A stretch of DNA of 62,021 nucleotides from Parvularcula sp038745625 (GCA_038745625.1 JBCDLG010000003.1:1-62021), one strand, 5' to 3'. Positions 8,169 to 18,206 are shown, numbered from the stretch's first letter. A program made the numbers and translations. The notes: generated from the sequence alone by a model not told the origin.

Positions 8169-9806
8169 TCACGCGTCGACGTCGACAGGTTTGGCTTCGA
8201 TCTGACCCGGCAAGCCCGCTTTCTTCTGCACTTTCATCGGCGGGAAAGCGATCCGTACACCAAGGCCATAGGCCGACGAGGGATTAAGGCTCCGCCCCTG
8301 ATCCTGATGCGGCAGACCCACGCCAATCGATAGTTTGCCGCCATGGCGGCGCGCAATGGCTGCGACAAGCGACAGACCAAGCCCATTGCCCGTTGTTGAT
8401 CGGCTTTGCTCTAGGCGGACAAAGCGCTGAACAATCCGCTCACGGTCGATTTCGGAAACACCAGGGCCATTGTCCATCACCGAGAGGAGAGCTCCCCCGG
8501 TGGGCCGCGGCGCGACAGTGAGGTCGATCATCGGCTTGATGTCCGACCCCTCCGGATGCCGACCATATTTCATCGCATTGTCGAGAAGGTTGGCAATCGC
8601 CTGGCTAATGAGCTCCCGACTTCCCTCAATCATCGGTGTCTCTTGGAGATTGGCAACAAGCTCAAAACCGGCATCATCCGTTGCAGGAATGTAAAGCTCC
8701 AGCATCTCTTCAGCCACGGCCTTGAGATCCACGGTTCCCGAAAGCGTGTTCGTCCCCGCCTCAATCCGCGTAATTGAAAGAAGCTCGTTGAAGGTACGGA
8801 GCAGCCGCTCGACCTCATCCCTGGTCTTAAGAACAGCCTCCTCAGTCTCACCGACCTCTGACAATCCTGGCTCCTCAAGCAGGCTGTCGAGGCGCGCCTT
8901 GATCCTTGTCAGAGGTGAGCGGAGGTCGTGGGCAATGTTGTCCGAGACCTGACGCATGCCAGTCATCAGCTGCTCGATCTTGTCGAGCATGGCGTTGATG
9001 TTCCGAGCGAGCGTGTCGAACTCATCCCCGCCCGTCTCAACGGCGAGACGCCGCGTCAGGTCTCCGCCGGTGATCGCCTCGACCGTCCGGTTGATGCCGT
9101 CGAGGCGCCGCACAAGCGCTGTCCCCAAAATGGCGCCGAGCCCAACCGCCAAAACGAGCAGCACACCGAAGAGACGGAAGACGATCCCCTCGCGGATCCG
9201 CCGCAGCTGGTGGAGCGCTTCGATGTCTTTTGCGATAAGAACGATCGCTCGCACCTCTGCCCCGTCCGGTCGGACATAGTCCAGTGTCCGTGTACGCCCG
9301 ACATAACGGCGGGCGTCCGGGTTTTCTTCGCCGAAAGCAGGTCTCGGCGCGGAAAAGGAGAACTCAAACATCCCCTGGGCGCCGATCATACCAAAGGGGA
9401 AACCGCGCAAGTTCCCAGCGATGGGTTCAACAATCCGTTCATCTTCCAAGACGACAAGATAGCGCGAGCTGACGGGGGAGGTGGTTTGTTCCACCTCGTT
9501 GATCACGGCGCCAAGGCCGGTGAGCTTGGGCGCGCCGTTCGCCTCGCTGACCCGCTCAAGGCGATCAAGCTCCGCCTGAAGCTCCGTATCAATCGAATTG
9601 AAGGTCGCGCCGATCGTGCTCTCATAGACCACGATCCCGAGAATGATCACACCAAAGACGAACAGGAACGCGCTGAAGACGATATAGCGGAAGGTGCTGG
9701 TGCTGAAGACGCGGAACCATGGCTTTTTGCCAATGCCTTCCGCAACGTCCTCTGCATCATCGATCACCCCGCGGAGCGTCGACGTCCCCCCGCCCGCCTT
9801 GGCCAT
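8169..9806 (-). CDS. HAMP sensor histidine kinase of the degP operon
   Basis: 545-residue membrane kinase. TM1 is near 41-61, a periplasmic sensor spans about 62-208, TM2 is 209-232 and HAMP 232-285. HisKA has His293 in DNIAHDLRSPLTRI and the ATPase has an N-box near 406-415 (IANLLDNAMKYG), DNGPGV and GNGLGLSLV. It is the third gene of degP-regulator-kinase and starts three bases after the regulator stop, so the two are a cognate pair. The pairing with a periplasmic protease suggests an envelope-stress or periplasm-sensing circuit; this is inference from context. Confidence 0.9.
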   Translation of the reverse strand: MAKAGGGTSTLRGVIDDAEDVAEGIGKKPWFRVFSTSTFRYIVFSAFLFVFGVIILGIVVYESTIGATFNSIDTELQAELDRLERVSEANGAPKLTGLGAVINEVEQTTSPVSSRYLVVLEDERIVEPIAGNLRGFPFGMIGAQGMFEFSFSAPRPAFGEENPDARRYVGRTRTLDYVRPDGAEVRAIVLIAKDIEALHQLRRIREGIVFRLFGVLLVLAVGLGAILGTALVRRLDGINRTVEAITGGDLTRRLAVETGGDEFDTLARNINAMLDKIEQLMTGMRQVSDNIAHDLRSPLTRIKARLDSLLEEPGLSEVGETEEAVLKTRDEVERLLRTFNELLSITRIEAGTNTLSGTVDLKAVAEEMLELYIPATDDAGFELVANLQETPMIEGSRELISQAIANLLDNAMKYGRHPEGSDIKPMIDLTVAPRPTGGALLSVMDNGPGVSEIDRERIVQRFVRLEQSRSTTGNGLGLSLVAAIARRHGGKLSIGVGLPHQDQGRSLNPSSAYGLGVRIAFPPMKVQKKAGLPGQIEAKPVDVDA

Positions 9807-9809
9807 CGT

Positions 9810-10487
9810 TTAGCCTTCGGCCGTCAGGGTATAACCTGCACCGCGTACGGTTTTAAGCAGCGGTTTCTCAAAACCCTTGTCGATCTTGGCGCGCAGGCGG
9901 CTGATATGGACATCGATCACGTTGGTCTGCGGATCGAAATGATACTCCCAGACATTTTCGAGAAGCATGGTGCGCGTCACCACCTGGCCCGCATGGCGCA
10001 GGAGATATTCGAGAAGCCGAAACTCGCGCGGCTGCAGATCGATTTTCTTACCGCCGCGACGCACCGTCCGAGCAAGAATATCCATCTCAAGATCATCAAC
10101 CGAGAACGTGGTCTGAATATTTGTTGGACCACGGCGACGGCCCAGGGCCTCAACCCGCGCGATCAGTTCCTGCATCTGGTAGGGCTTGACCAGGTAGTCA
10201 TCGCCGCCCGCTTGGAGACCAGCAACGCGGTCATCGACCTCGCCAAGCGCCGAGAGAAACAGCGCTGGTGTCTCATCGCCTTCTGAGCGGCGCTCCTCAA
10301 GCAGTGATAGGCCATCCTTATGCGGAAGCATCCGGTCAATCACATAGGCATCGTAGCCGCCTGAGGTCGCCATGGATTTGCCGATCGCCCCGTCAAGCGC
10401 ATGGTCTACGGCATGGCCAGCCTGCCGGAGGCCTTTGACCATAAAAGTGGCTGCATCGGCATCGTCTTCAATCACCAGAACACGCAT
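9810..10487 (-). CDS. OmpR-family response regulator
   Basis: 225 residues. The receiver domain has the acidic pair Asp8/Asp9, phospho-acceptor Asp51 in YVIDRMLP and Lys101 in DDYLVKPY. A C-terminal winged helix follows, with LQPREFRLLEYLLRHAGQVVTR and the wing region LRAKIDKGFEKPLLKTVRGAGY. It is encoded between degP and its kinase on the same strand. The QVVTRTMLLENVWEYHFDPQ segment is typical of the CopR/CzcR/PfeR-like subgroup. It likely controls degP and itself, but no operator is assigned. Confidence 0.93.
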   Translation of the reverse strand: MRVLVIEDDADAATFMVKGLRQAGHAVDHALDGAIGKSMATSGGYDAYVIDRMLPHKDGLSLLEERRSEGDETPALFLSALGEVDDRVAGLQAGGDDYLVKPYQMQELIARVEALGRRRGPTNIQTTFSVDDLEMDILARTVRRGGKKIDLQPREFRLLEYLLRHAGQVVTRTMLLENVWEYHFDPQTNVIDVHISRLRAKIDKGFEKPLLKTVRGAGYTLTAEG

Positions 10488-10516
10488 GGTGTCTCTCCTT
10501 ACTCTTGGGATCCGGG

Positions 10517-12001
10517 CTAGCTGCTGATCGGCAGCGCGCGGAAATCGAGGCCCTGTCTCGTTTGTACGCGGAGGAGAATATTCTCCTTCCCTCGTTGAAG
10601 AGCCGCCTCAACGGCTCGCTCAATATCGCGCGGGGTGGTCACGACCTGGTAGTCGGCTTCGGTGATGATCATTCCAGGAACGATACCGGCCTCAGCCGCC
10701 TCGCTTTCGCGGTCAACGTCGGAGACCAGGACGCCCTGCACCTCTTCGTCGATACCGAAACGGCGGCGGAGCGAGTCGTCGAGCAATTGGAAGCTGACGC
10801 CGAGGCGCTCTGTGGTGCTCGAATCGGCGTCACTCTCTCCGCTGGCGTTCGAGGCGACCTGCTGCAGATCCCGGCGGGCCAGCTCCACGCGGAAGCTGCG
10901 GGTCTTCCCTTCACGGAACACCTTGACGCGAACCCGTTCGCCGGGAGGCATCGCCCCCACACGGCGGGTCAGCGCGGTGGAATCGGCGATCTCTTCACCT
11001 TCAAGCTCAAGGATAATATCGCCCGCCTCGATGCCCGCTTCCTCCGCAGGCGAATCAGGGGCGACATTGGCAACGAGCGCACCTGTCTGTTCCTCTAGCC
11101 CGACAGCGCTGATGATCTGCGGCTCAGGATCGCGAACCGAGACGCCGAGATAACCGCGGGTGACCGAGCCCGTATCAATGATCTGCTCAACGACGGTCGC
11201 AGCGACATCGGCAGGGATCGCGAGGCCAATGCCTGCGTTCACGCCGGTCGGTGAGATGATCGCGGTGTTGACGCCAATCACATTGCCCTGAAGGTCAAAG
11301 GTCGGCCCGCCTGAATTGCCGCGGTTGATCGAAGCATCAATCTGGATAAAGTCCGCATAGGTCGTGTTTCGGCCGCCATCACGGCCAATGGCCGAAACGA
11401 TACCTGAGGTCACGGTGCCGCCAAGGCCGAAGGGATTGCCAACGGCCAGGACATAGTCGCCGACACGGAGATCAGCGCTCGTATCAAACTCCACATAGCG
11501 CTGGCTTGGCGAGGGCTCGACTTTCAAAACCGCGAGGTCCGTCTCGGGGTCGGTGCCCACAAGCTCAGCGGTCAGTTCCTCGCCTGAGGTGAGCACGACG
11601 GTGATCTCATCAGCGTCTTCGACCACGTGGTTGTTGGTGACGAGATGGCCCTGGTTGTTGATGAAGAAGCCGGAGCCTTCGCCCGTGGCGCGGCGGCGCT
11701 GGCCATTATCGAGGCCACCGAACCGGTCACGCAGACCTGGAAGCAGACGCTCAATATCAGGCGGGATATCGCTCAGCGTCGGGCCGCCGATCTCCCGCGT
11801 GGTGCGGATCGAAACCACGGCGGGGCTCACCTGCTCGACGAGGTCAGCGAAGCTCAATTGCTGCAGAATGGATGGGTTGGCACCGCCAAGGCCTTCAATC
11901 TCTACGCTCTCTTGAAGAGCAAGGGCGGGCGTCGTGATGGCTGCGCCCATGCATGCAACGAGGGCGGCAAAACCAACAAGAGGCTTGGTATGTTGTGTCA
12001 A
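10517..12001 (-). CDS. degP: Periplasmic Do/DegP serine protease-chaperone
   Basis: 494 residues with a Sec signal peptide (about 1-29, cut after PALA). The trypsin-like domain has a complete triad: His125 in TNNHVVEDA, Asp155 in DPETDLAVLK and Ser230 in NRGNSGGP. Two PDZ domains follow (about 270-370 and 400-490). DegP/HtrA enzymes refold or degrade damaged envelope proteins. It is the first gene of a minus-strand operon that continues with a response regulator (29-base gap) and kinase. An RGGRNTTYADFIQ loop replaces part of the usual region before the active-site serine. Confidence 0.94.
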   Translation of the reverse strand: MTQHTKPLVGFAALVACMGAAITTPALALQESVEIEGLGGANPSILQQLSFADLVEQVSPAVVSIRTTREIGGPTLSDIPPDIERLLPGLRDRFGGLDNGQRRRATGEGSGFFINNQGHLVTNNHVVEDADEITVVLTSGEELTAELVGTDPETDLAVLKVEPSPSQRYVEFDTSADLRVGDYVLAVGNPFGLGGTVTSGIVSAIGRDGGRNTTYADFIQIDASINRGNSGGPTFDLQGNVIGVNTAIISPTGVNAGIGLAIPADVAATVVEQIIDTGSVTRGYLGVSVRDPEPQIISAVGLEEQTGALVANVAPDSPAEEAGIEAGDIILELEGEEIADSTALTRRVGAMPPGERVRVKVFREGKTRSFRVELARRDLQQVASNASGESDADSSTTERLGVSFQLLDDSLRRRFGIDEEVQGVLVSDVDRESEAAEAGIVPGMIITEADYQVVTTPRDIERAVEAALQRGKENILLRVQTRQGLDFRALPISS

Positions 12002-12095
12002 AGTCGAGATCTCCAGCGCGATTCACCTAGGTCTTCGTTAAGAAGTAGAGACAGGTTATGCCCGCGGGAACTTAAGGAAGCGCAAGGCTTAACGG

Positions 12096-13064
12096 CTAGC
12101 CCGCAGCTGCATAGTTATCTTTGTCTTCCGCTTCATCCCCCGCTGTCCAGCTTTTCATGAAAGCCTCAAGCTCGGGATCGGGCTCTTTGGGCAGAACAAT
12201 CCGCACTTTGGCGAAAAGGTCACCGTAAGCCCCTGTTTTTGTGTTTTTAAGACCCTTACCCCGCAGCCGGAAGGTGTTGCCGGAAGAGGTGTTGGGCGGG
12301 ATCTTGATCGTTGCACGACCACTGAGCGTGGGCACGTCGAGCTTGCCGCCAAGGACCGCATCACGTAGCGGCAGCGCCACGTCGGTCGTGACATCATCGT
12401 CATCTATCTCAAATTGCGGGTCCTTGGGGACGGTGACATCGACAAAAAGGTCGCCAGCCGCGCCGCCAAGCGCCCCCGGCGAGCCCTTGCCGCGTAGGCG
12501 CAGGGTCTGGCCGTCCCGCAGGCCCTCGGGAATGTTGACGTCGATTGTGTCCCCGCCAGGGAGCGTCACCCGCTTCGTCGTGCCCGCCGCGGCGTCAAGG
12601 AAGCTGACGGTCAGGCGGTAGCGAACGTCGCGGCCTTTCGAAGGCCGTGCGCCAGCGCCCATGCCCGCGTCACCGCGGCCGAAAAAGTCGGAGAAAATGT
12701 CGGAGAAGTCCTCAAAACCGCCGCCTCCGCCGGTGTTTTGGCGGCCCTTGCCCTGGCGTGCGCGGCGCCGGAAGCGCTCAGCAGCCTCAGCCGGATCGAC
12801 CCCGCCAAACGGCCCACCTGCCCCAAACCCCGTGCGCTCATTGCCATCTGCATCGATCTCGCCGCGGTCAAAACGTTTGCGCTTATCGGCGTCGCCAATG
12901 ATGTCGAAGGCGCTGGTGACCGCTTTGAACTTCTCTTCGGCCGCCTTGTCGCCAGGATTGCGGTCGGGATGGAGCTCTTTTGCAAGCGTGCGATAGGCCG
13001 AGCGGATCTCGTCCTGTGAGGCCTGACGTCCAACCCCCAGCAGTGTGTATGGATCCTTGGCCAA
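12096..13064 (-). CDS. DnaJ/CbpA-type J-domain chaperone
   Basis: 322 codons from a TTG at 13062-13064. That start is preferred because GGGAGAG lies four bases upstream and the product then opens directly with the J domain (AKDPYTLLGV). An ATG-started frame reaches 13148 but adds 28 unrelated residues. The J domain has the HPD loop (about residue 33). A Gly/Phe-rich linker and the two C-terminal DnaJ substrate-binding barrels follow (VTLPGGDTIDVNIPEGLRDG; PNTSSGNTFRLRGKG). There is no CxxCxGxG zinc finger, so it is CbpA-like rather than true DnaJ. It lies directly downstream of the GTA cluster on the same strand. Confidence 0.9.
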   Translation of the reverse strand: MAKDPYTLLGVGRQASQDEIRSAYRTLAKELHPDRNPGDKAAEEKFKAVTSAFDIIGDADKRKRFDRGEIDADGNERTGFGAGGPFGGVDPAEAAERFRRRARQGKGRQNTGGGGGFEDFSDIFSDFFGRGDAGMGAGARPSKGRDVRYRLTVSFLDAAAGTTKRVTLPGGDTIDVNIPEGLRDGQTLRLRGKGSPGALGGAAGDLFVDVTVPKDPQFEIDDDDVTTDVALPLRDAVLGGKLDVPTLSGRATIKIPPNTSSGNTFRLRGKGLKNTKTGAYGDLFAKVRIVLPKEPDPELEAFMKSWTAGDEAEDKDNYAAAG

Positions 13065-13144
13065 GCGACTCTCCCAAAAACGACCATCCGAACGAAGTGA
13101 TGTCTGCCGGAGCGAGCGTCTTTTCAAGCGCTTTGACGTGGATA

Positions 13145-16100
13145 TCAAAGCATGAGCGTCGCCCGCCTCCCTATACCATAGCTTGAGGAGTGTTGCCCGA
13201 CCGTGACCGAAGCAATCCCGGCAGCAGAAACAGTGGCTTTCGTCGCGGTGGTCGAGAAGACGTCAAGGATTGCGCCATCGCTATCGCGGAGCTCGATCTC
13301 GTAGCGCTCCTCGGTCTCGCCGAGCGGCACATCGCCAGGGCCGAAGTGATCGCCGCCGATCCGGGTGCGTCGCAGCCAGCTGATCTCGAGCTCGGTGCCC
13401 ACCGCTTCAGCGCGCAGATGGCTCGGCGCGAGAGGCCTTGCGCCAGAGCCCGTGAGAACAGCCGAGACCTGACGAAAGGGGTAAGCGCCGGGAAGCGAAC
13501 CGCTCGGGCCCGCTTGCAAGAGCTCCGTCGTGCCCCAGCGGTCGGCGCTCAAATCGCGGGGCACCGCGCTATCGAGAAGGACGAACCGCGCGCCCGCTGC
13601 TGCGCCCGCAGCGGCCTCGTCCTCGGTACCGGCCCGGCCGCGGATGAGGTGGGTGAGCCGGTAGGACCCATCGCCGAGAAGCTCGGCCTTGGCAAACTGC
13701 ACGAGCTCCCAGGTTCCCGCCTGGGTTTCGACGGCACAAAGATGCGCGCCCTCCAAAACATCCGTCTCCGGAAGGCTCGAGAGACTGCCCGCTGGCAGGC
13801 TGACACGTAACGTCGAAGCGCGATCCCATCTGTGACAGGGGCCCGAGGCCAGTGGTTCAACGAGTGAGCCGATCAGCGACTGCGCTGTGATCTGATCAAT
13901 TTGCGGCGCCGCGGCCCCCTCCCCGCGATGCACCGCCACCTCACCTGGCCAAGGCTCGGCAAAGGCCGCGAGCCACAGCTGCGCGTCGCTCACGCCTTCA
14001 GGCAGCAGCGGGATATCAAGGGGCAGGAACACCGCCGCACCATAGCTCGGCAACGCAGGTTCAGGATCGCCCGCGAGACCCTCATAGGCTGGTGAGAAGA
14101 CTCCGCTGTCGGTCCGCACGGCTCTGAACGTGCGCAGGCTCGTTTCCTCCGTAGACGTAAGGCGAAGAGTGATCGCGCCTTCTGCACGGTTGACAGTCAG
14201 GGCACTTGCGGGCTCGAGACCGTCGGCGGCAATCGGCAAGCCAAAGGCTGCTTGCTCCCGCATCACGCGCGCTTCGGCCAGGATCGCCCGCGCGCGGCCC
14301 GCCGCTTCGCCCTGTTCCAGGACAACGGACGTTCCCATCCTCAAGGTGCGGCCGTTGGTGATGGTCTCATCACGGACTTCTGTGGTCTTGAGTTCATAGC
14401 CGCTCAACTCGTCCGCATAAGTGATGGCCAGCGCCGCAGGGAGTTCTTCATCCTGGGCGCGCGTCACCGCGAAGATTGGGTCGAGCGTGAGATCAGCCCC
14501 ATCGACCAATGCTTCGCTCTCACCACTCCGTGGTCGGATGACGAGCACGCCGCCACGGGTGAACGCATCGAGCTGATAAAGATCAAGGAGCGGCTCGATC
14601 GCCGAGCGTCCGGAGCCGGGCTCCGGTATCGTCATGCCACTGACGAGCATGTCGCAGGCCGAGGCATCAATGGTCGAGACGCCCGCATCGTGTGCGACAC
14701 GGGTGATGAGATTCGAGAGCTTGACCTTGCCCATGCGGCCATTGATCCAATGCCCAGTGACCCAGTTCGCCGCATCGGCCCACACATCCTGGCGCACCGG
14801 AAAGTCCGGATACGGTCTTGCGTCCCAGGCGTAGACATAGATGCGGTCCGCGTCGACCATCGGTGCGCCGTACTGACTGCTGACAGGATTGTTCGCAGGA
14901 TCTGCCCAGTAAAGATGATGCGCCTCAAGCAGCGCCCGCTGCGCCCGGTCATCGCGCGCGCCGCTGGAAAAATAGGGGGGCGCCGTTTCCGAGGACTTGG
15001 GATCGAGGAAGACATTGGGCTGGTTGGGCCCGTTGTCGATGGCCGAGCAGCCAAGCTCTGTAAAGCGGATGGGCTTGGACTGAGGAACCCAAGCCGTGGT
15101 GCCCGCCTTCACCCCGCCCACACGCTCTTCATGCGGGTTGAGCCACCATGACCAAAGATCTTTATACCGATAGACCCACGGCTCGCCATAGGCACCATCG
15201 GTGATGGGAGTGCGAATCTGGTTTTCGCGATCGGCCTCGCTCGCATAGTACCAATCATAGCCCTCGCCGCCATCGATCTGGCTTTGAAGATAGGCGACGT
15301 CGTAAGGACCCGCCGCTATGTCGGCATCAAGATGGCTCGTGCCATCACGCCAGTCGCTCAGCGGCACGTAATTATCGATTCCGACAAAGTCGATGTTACC
15401 ATCCGCCCAGAGAGCATCGAGCGGATAGCGCATATCCGCTGTCCCGACGGGCTGGTGGCCAAAATACTCCGACCAATCGGCGCCGTAGGAGATCTTCGCA
15501 TCAGGCAGGACGGCACGGACCTCGCTCGCCAGCTGCTGTAGCCGCTCGACACTGCGGGCGCGGTCGCCGTCATCACGGATCGGCGTCAACCCCCGAAGCT
15601 CTGATCCCAGAAGAAATGACTCAACACCGCCTTCATCAGCGCACAGCTGGGCGTAGTGGCGTACCATGACCTGATAACTGTCAAAGAAGGCGTCGACCTG
15701 CGTGCCCGCCGGTGCGGTGCCGTCCGCCGTCGGCGGATCCACGGTGATGCGTCCACGCCAGGGGAAGGCGCCCTGCTCCGCGCCGCCATAGGGGTCCGGC
15801 AAACCGTTTCCTGACGGAATATCCATCAGAATGAAGGGATGCATCATCACCTCAAGCCCGCGCGCCTTGAGGTCGCGGATCGCCCGCTTGACGCCCTCAT
15901 CGGTGGGTGTTCCGCCATAAGACGGCTTACCATCGGTCTGGCTGAGAAGCCGTGCCATCTGACGATCGAAGCCGGCCACAGACCAGGCCTCAGGCTCTGT
16001 GGCGCGGTCACGGCTTTCAACCCCCGGTAAGATCGTGCACTGACCCGCCCGTAGATCATCACCAAACCAGGAGACGACCAGCGACGCAGCCTTCACATTC

Positions 16101-16909
16101 GGCAGGGTCGCTTCGAGTGCATCGAACGACACGGCGGCATCAGGGACGCCTGTCCCATTATGCCGATTGAGCGCGCTGGTCACGCCATCGCCTACGGTCT
16201 CGAACACGGTCTCAGTGTCATAGACGGCCTCACCCGAGCCTGGAATGATCGTCACGGCACGCATCAACTCCTCGATGGCGCCAGGGTCAGGCTCGCCCAC
16301 CGCGCATTCGATCTCGAAGTTGAACTGCGGGACGCGGTTGCCATAGGGCGCGAGAGGCAGATCTTCGAACACGATGTAGGCAACACCACGATAGGCTGGC
16401 GCTGCGCCCGTCAACGCTTCGATCAGCGGATCAGCCGCTTGATCCTCTGTTCCGTGATAAAGGCGATAGTTGATGTCTTCGAGGATCACGGGGCGCTCGT
16501 CCGCCCAGACCCGGCCAAGTCGACGAAGTGTGCCCTCGCAAAGAGCGATAGCAAGGGATACGGTGTAAAGATACTCCGTGCTACGACTTTCAACCGCCCT
16601 GCCGCCGCCCTTGCCGCCGCCGCTCGACGTCGATGTCCGGGTCTCCTGCTTGACCTCGGACGCCCAGATGACCTGACCGCCGACGCGGCCGCGACCATAG
16701 ACGCGAGGCACGCCGCCGCCCTCGCCCGCGGTTAACAGGCGAATATCGTCAAGCGCCCGTCCCTCACTGACCCGCCGGACCGGGCCAAAGAGGAGGTTCG
16801 ACGCACTGCTCGCGAGCTGCTGCGCGGTCACCTGGGCCGCGATGCGAGCGGATTGGTTGAGCGCGGCAGATCCCGCCGCTTGCGCTGTGGTGGCAACGGC
16901 CTGAGTCAT
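13145..16909 (-). CDS. GTA gp15: TIM-barrel host-specificity/baseplate hub protein
   Basis: 1254 residues from the ATG at 16909, which overlaps the gp14 stop (ATGA); a longer frame to 16954 has no support. It is the largest gene of the GTA cluster and lies at its end, as in RcGTA. The central region carries the glycosidase-like TIM-barrel domain (ELRGLTPIRDDGD, KISYGADWSEYFGHQP, DNYVPLSDWRDGTSHLD, KPIRFTELGCSAIDNG). A phage-tail baseplate-like domain follows and the C-terminus is beta-rich. In RcGTA this megatron protein sits at the tail tip and contacts the recipient cell. Product and order agree with the family. Confidence 0.93.
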   Translation of the reverse strand: MTQAVATTAQAAGSAALNQSARIAAQVTAQQLASSASNLLFGPVRRVSEGRALDDIRLLTAGEGGGVPRVYGRGRVGGQVIWASEVKQETRTSTSSGGGKGGGRAVESRSTEYLYTVSLAIALCEGTLRRLGRVWADERPVILEDINYRLYHGTEDQAADPLIEALTGAAPAYRGVAYIVFEDLPLAPYGNRVPQFNFEIECAVGEPDPGAIEELMRAVTIIPGSGEAVYDTETVFETVGDGVTSALNRHNGTGVPDAAVSFDALEATLPNVKAASLVVSWFGDDLRAGQCTILPGVESRDRATEPEAWSVAGFDRQMARLLSQTDGKPSYGGTPTDEGVKRAIRDLKARGLEVMMHPFILMDIPSGNGLPDPYGGAEQGAFPWRGRITVDPPTADGTAPAGTQVDAFFDSYQVMVRHYAQLCADEGGVESFLLGSELRGLTPIRDDGDRARSVERLQQLASEVRAVLPDAKISYGADWSEYFGHQPVGTADMRYPLDALWADGNIDFVGIDNYVPLSDWRDGTSHLDADIAAGPYDVAYLQSQIDGGEGYDWYYASEADRENQIRTPITDGAYGEPWVYRYKDLWSWWLNPHEERVGGVKAGTTAWVPQSKPIRFTELGCSAIDNGPNQPNVFLDPKSSETAPPYFSSGARDDRAQRALLEAHHLYWADPANNPVSSQYGAPMVDADRIYVYAWDARPYPDFPVRQDVWADAANWVTGHWINGRMGKVKLSNLITRVAHDAGVSTIDASACDMLVSGMTIPEPGSGRSAIEPLLDLYQLDAFTRGGVLVIRPRSGESEALVDGADLTLDPIFAVTRAQDEELPAALAITYADELSGYELKTTEVRDETITNGRTLRMGTSVVLEQGEAAGRARAILAEARVMREQAAFGLPIAADGLEPASALTVNRAEGAITLRLTSTEETSLRTFRAVRTDSGVFSPAYEGLAGDPEPALPSYGAAVFLPLDIPLLPEGVSDAQLWLAAFAEPWPGEVAVHRGEGAAAPQIDQITAQSLIGSLVEPLASGPCHRWDRASTLRVSLPAGSLSSLPETDVLEGAHLCAVETQAGTWELVQFAKAELLGDGSYRLTHLIRGRAGTEDEAAAGAAAGARFVLLDSAVPRDLSADRWGTTELLQAGPSGSLPGAYPFRQVSAVLTGSGARPLAPSHLRAEAVGTELEISWLRRTRIGGDHFGPGDVPLGETEERYEIELRDSDGAILDVFSTTATKATVSAAGIASVTVGQHSSSYGIGRRATLML

Positions 16910-17349
16910 AGAGTCTCCGGAAAAGCGAAAGCGCCGGCGAGGCGGCGTTGCCAATAAGCAGCGTAGACAGAGATAATGACGCCGCGTCCGCGATAGGCGT
17001 GGATGAACCGGTCGGCCTCAATCATGATGCCGCAATGGCTGGCGGGTGCCGCGCGATGGAGGCGGAACAGGACCACGTCGCCGCGATCTGGCATTGCGAC
17101 CGAGTTGAGGTTGCGGCGCGCGGCGTCGAGCAAAGGCTCGCCCGCACCCCAATGGCGCGGCGACGCGCGGTAAGGCGGCGGGCTTTCAGGCTCTACGCCA
17201 AACAGCGCCCGGTAGACACCGCGCACGAGACCCAAGCAATCGGTACCCTGCTGTTTAGCTGACGCCTGGTGCCGATAGGGTGTTGAGAGCCAAGAGGTCG
17301 CCTCAGCCACCACCTGGTCTCGCCAAGGCGCCGAACCATCAGCGCACAC
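16906..17349 (-). CDS. GTA gp14: NlpC/P60 peptidase
   Basis: 147 residues. NlpC/P60 cysteine peptidase with the triad readable as Cys38 (QGTDCLGLVRG), His105 (ASHCGIMIE) and His117 (RFIHAYRGRGV). In RcGTA the homologue is a tail-tip peptidase thought to open the recipient peptidoglycan. Both ends are tightly coupled: its stop overlaps the gp15 start, and it begins at the last base of the gp13 stop region (17349). Confidence 0.94.
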   Translation of the reverse strand: MCADGSAPWRDQVVAEATSWLSTPYRHQASAKQQGTDCLGLVRGVYRALFGVEPESPPPYRASPRHWGAGEPLLDAARRNLNSVAMPDRGDVVLFRLHRAAPASHCGIMIEADRFIHAYRGRGVIISVYAAYWQRRLAGAFAFPETL

Positions 17350-18206
17350 TATCCTTGCCTCTCGGACTGTACTGCCAAGACATCCGTGCCCGGGATATCG
17401 GGAAATCCGCGAAAGGCTTCGCTGTTGGCAAAACGATCCCGGCAGGTTGCAAACCGTTTGTCGCAGCCCGCCGTCACCGACATTGATTCGCCGCCCTCGA
17501 GATCTCGCGGAAAGGCCTCCCAGAGTGTAAGCTCCGTTTGCGGACCGGTGCTGGCATGGGTTCGGATGGTCCGGCTGACACCAGCGAGCGGGCCATCGCC
17601 CACCGTCGCTTTGCCACCAGCAAACAGCCCTGCGTCCGCGGAGATGCCGGAGAGAATGATGCGAAGGCCCTCATGGCTCACGACCTGCCCCTCGCCGCGA
17701 TAGGCCGGACCCTCGAGATCGACACCGCAGCGCGTATCGCCGAGCTGTGCGTCGCAGCTTTTTTGATAGATGCGCCCTAGGACTTTCGCCAGCGCATGGG
17801 TCGTGCCCCGATACTCAAGCCGCACTGCGTCTCCGTCGCGTATAATCTCACCGATCGTCCCAGCAGAAAGAAGAAGACGGGCCGTCACGTCCTCGAAATC
17901 GACGCGCCAGATCTCCGCGCGAGCACTTGCATATCGATCTGTATCAATATCATCCCGCGTTATGCCATCGTCTGATAGGCCAGTGACAACATCCCCGTGA
18001 TCCGGGGCCAGGTCGCCAGTCATGGTCAGGCTATCGATCGTCATCCCGGGATCAGAGCGAAAGAGCGTACCGCCGAAGCTCAGATTATGGTCATGGTTCG
18101 TCATGCCCAGCTCAGCGCCATCGGACCGCGTGATCCGGAGACAGAGGCAGAGGGACGCGGCCTGTCGACCAAAACGCTCCGCCGTATAGGGATCGATGGT
18201 CCTCAC
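17349..18206 (-). CDS. GTA gp13: DUF2163 baseplate/hub protein
   Basis: 285 residues if started at the GTG at 18204-18206, which overlaps the gp12 stop (GTGA). The upstream ATG frame (18266) would add 20 residues that run antiparallel to gp12's real end. The sequence has DUF2163 features: LCLRITRSDGAELGMTNHD near the N-terminus, the central VDLEGPAYRGEGQV, and a C-terminal Cys cluster (GCDKRFATCRDRF, residues about 245-260). In RcGTA the corresponding protein has an iron-sulfur-type cysteine motif in the tail hub. Order gp12-gp13-gp14-gp15 is conserved. Confidence 0.9.
   Translation of the reverse strand: MRTIDPYTAERFGRQAASLCLCLRITRSDGAELGMTNHDHNLSFGGTLFRSDPGMTIDSLTMTGDLAPDHGDVVTGLSDDGITRDDIDTDRYASARAEIWRVDFEDVTARLLLSAGTIGEIIRDGDAVRLEYRGTTHALAKVLGRIYQKSCDAQLGDTRCGVDLEGPAYRGEGQVVSHEGLRIILSGISADAGLFAGGKATVGDGPLAGVSRTIRTHASTGPQTELTLWEAFPRDLEGGESMSVTAGCDKRFATCRDRFANSEAFRGFPDIPGTDVLAVQSERQG

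Noticed and set aside
8928..10286. 452-codon plus-strand ORF opposite the kinase and regulator
   Set aside because: Spans two genes on the other strand and has no domain pattern.
12030..12095. TTAA repeats before degP as a CtrA site
   Set aside because: The two TTAA elements are 13 bases apart, not 7, so they do not match the CtrA consensus.
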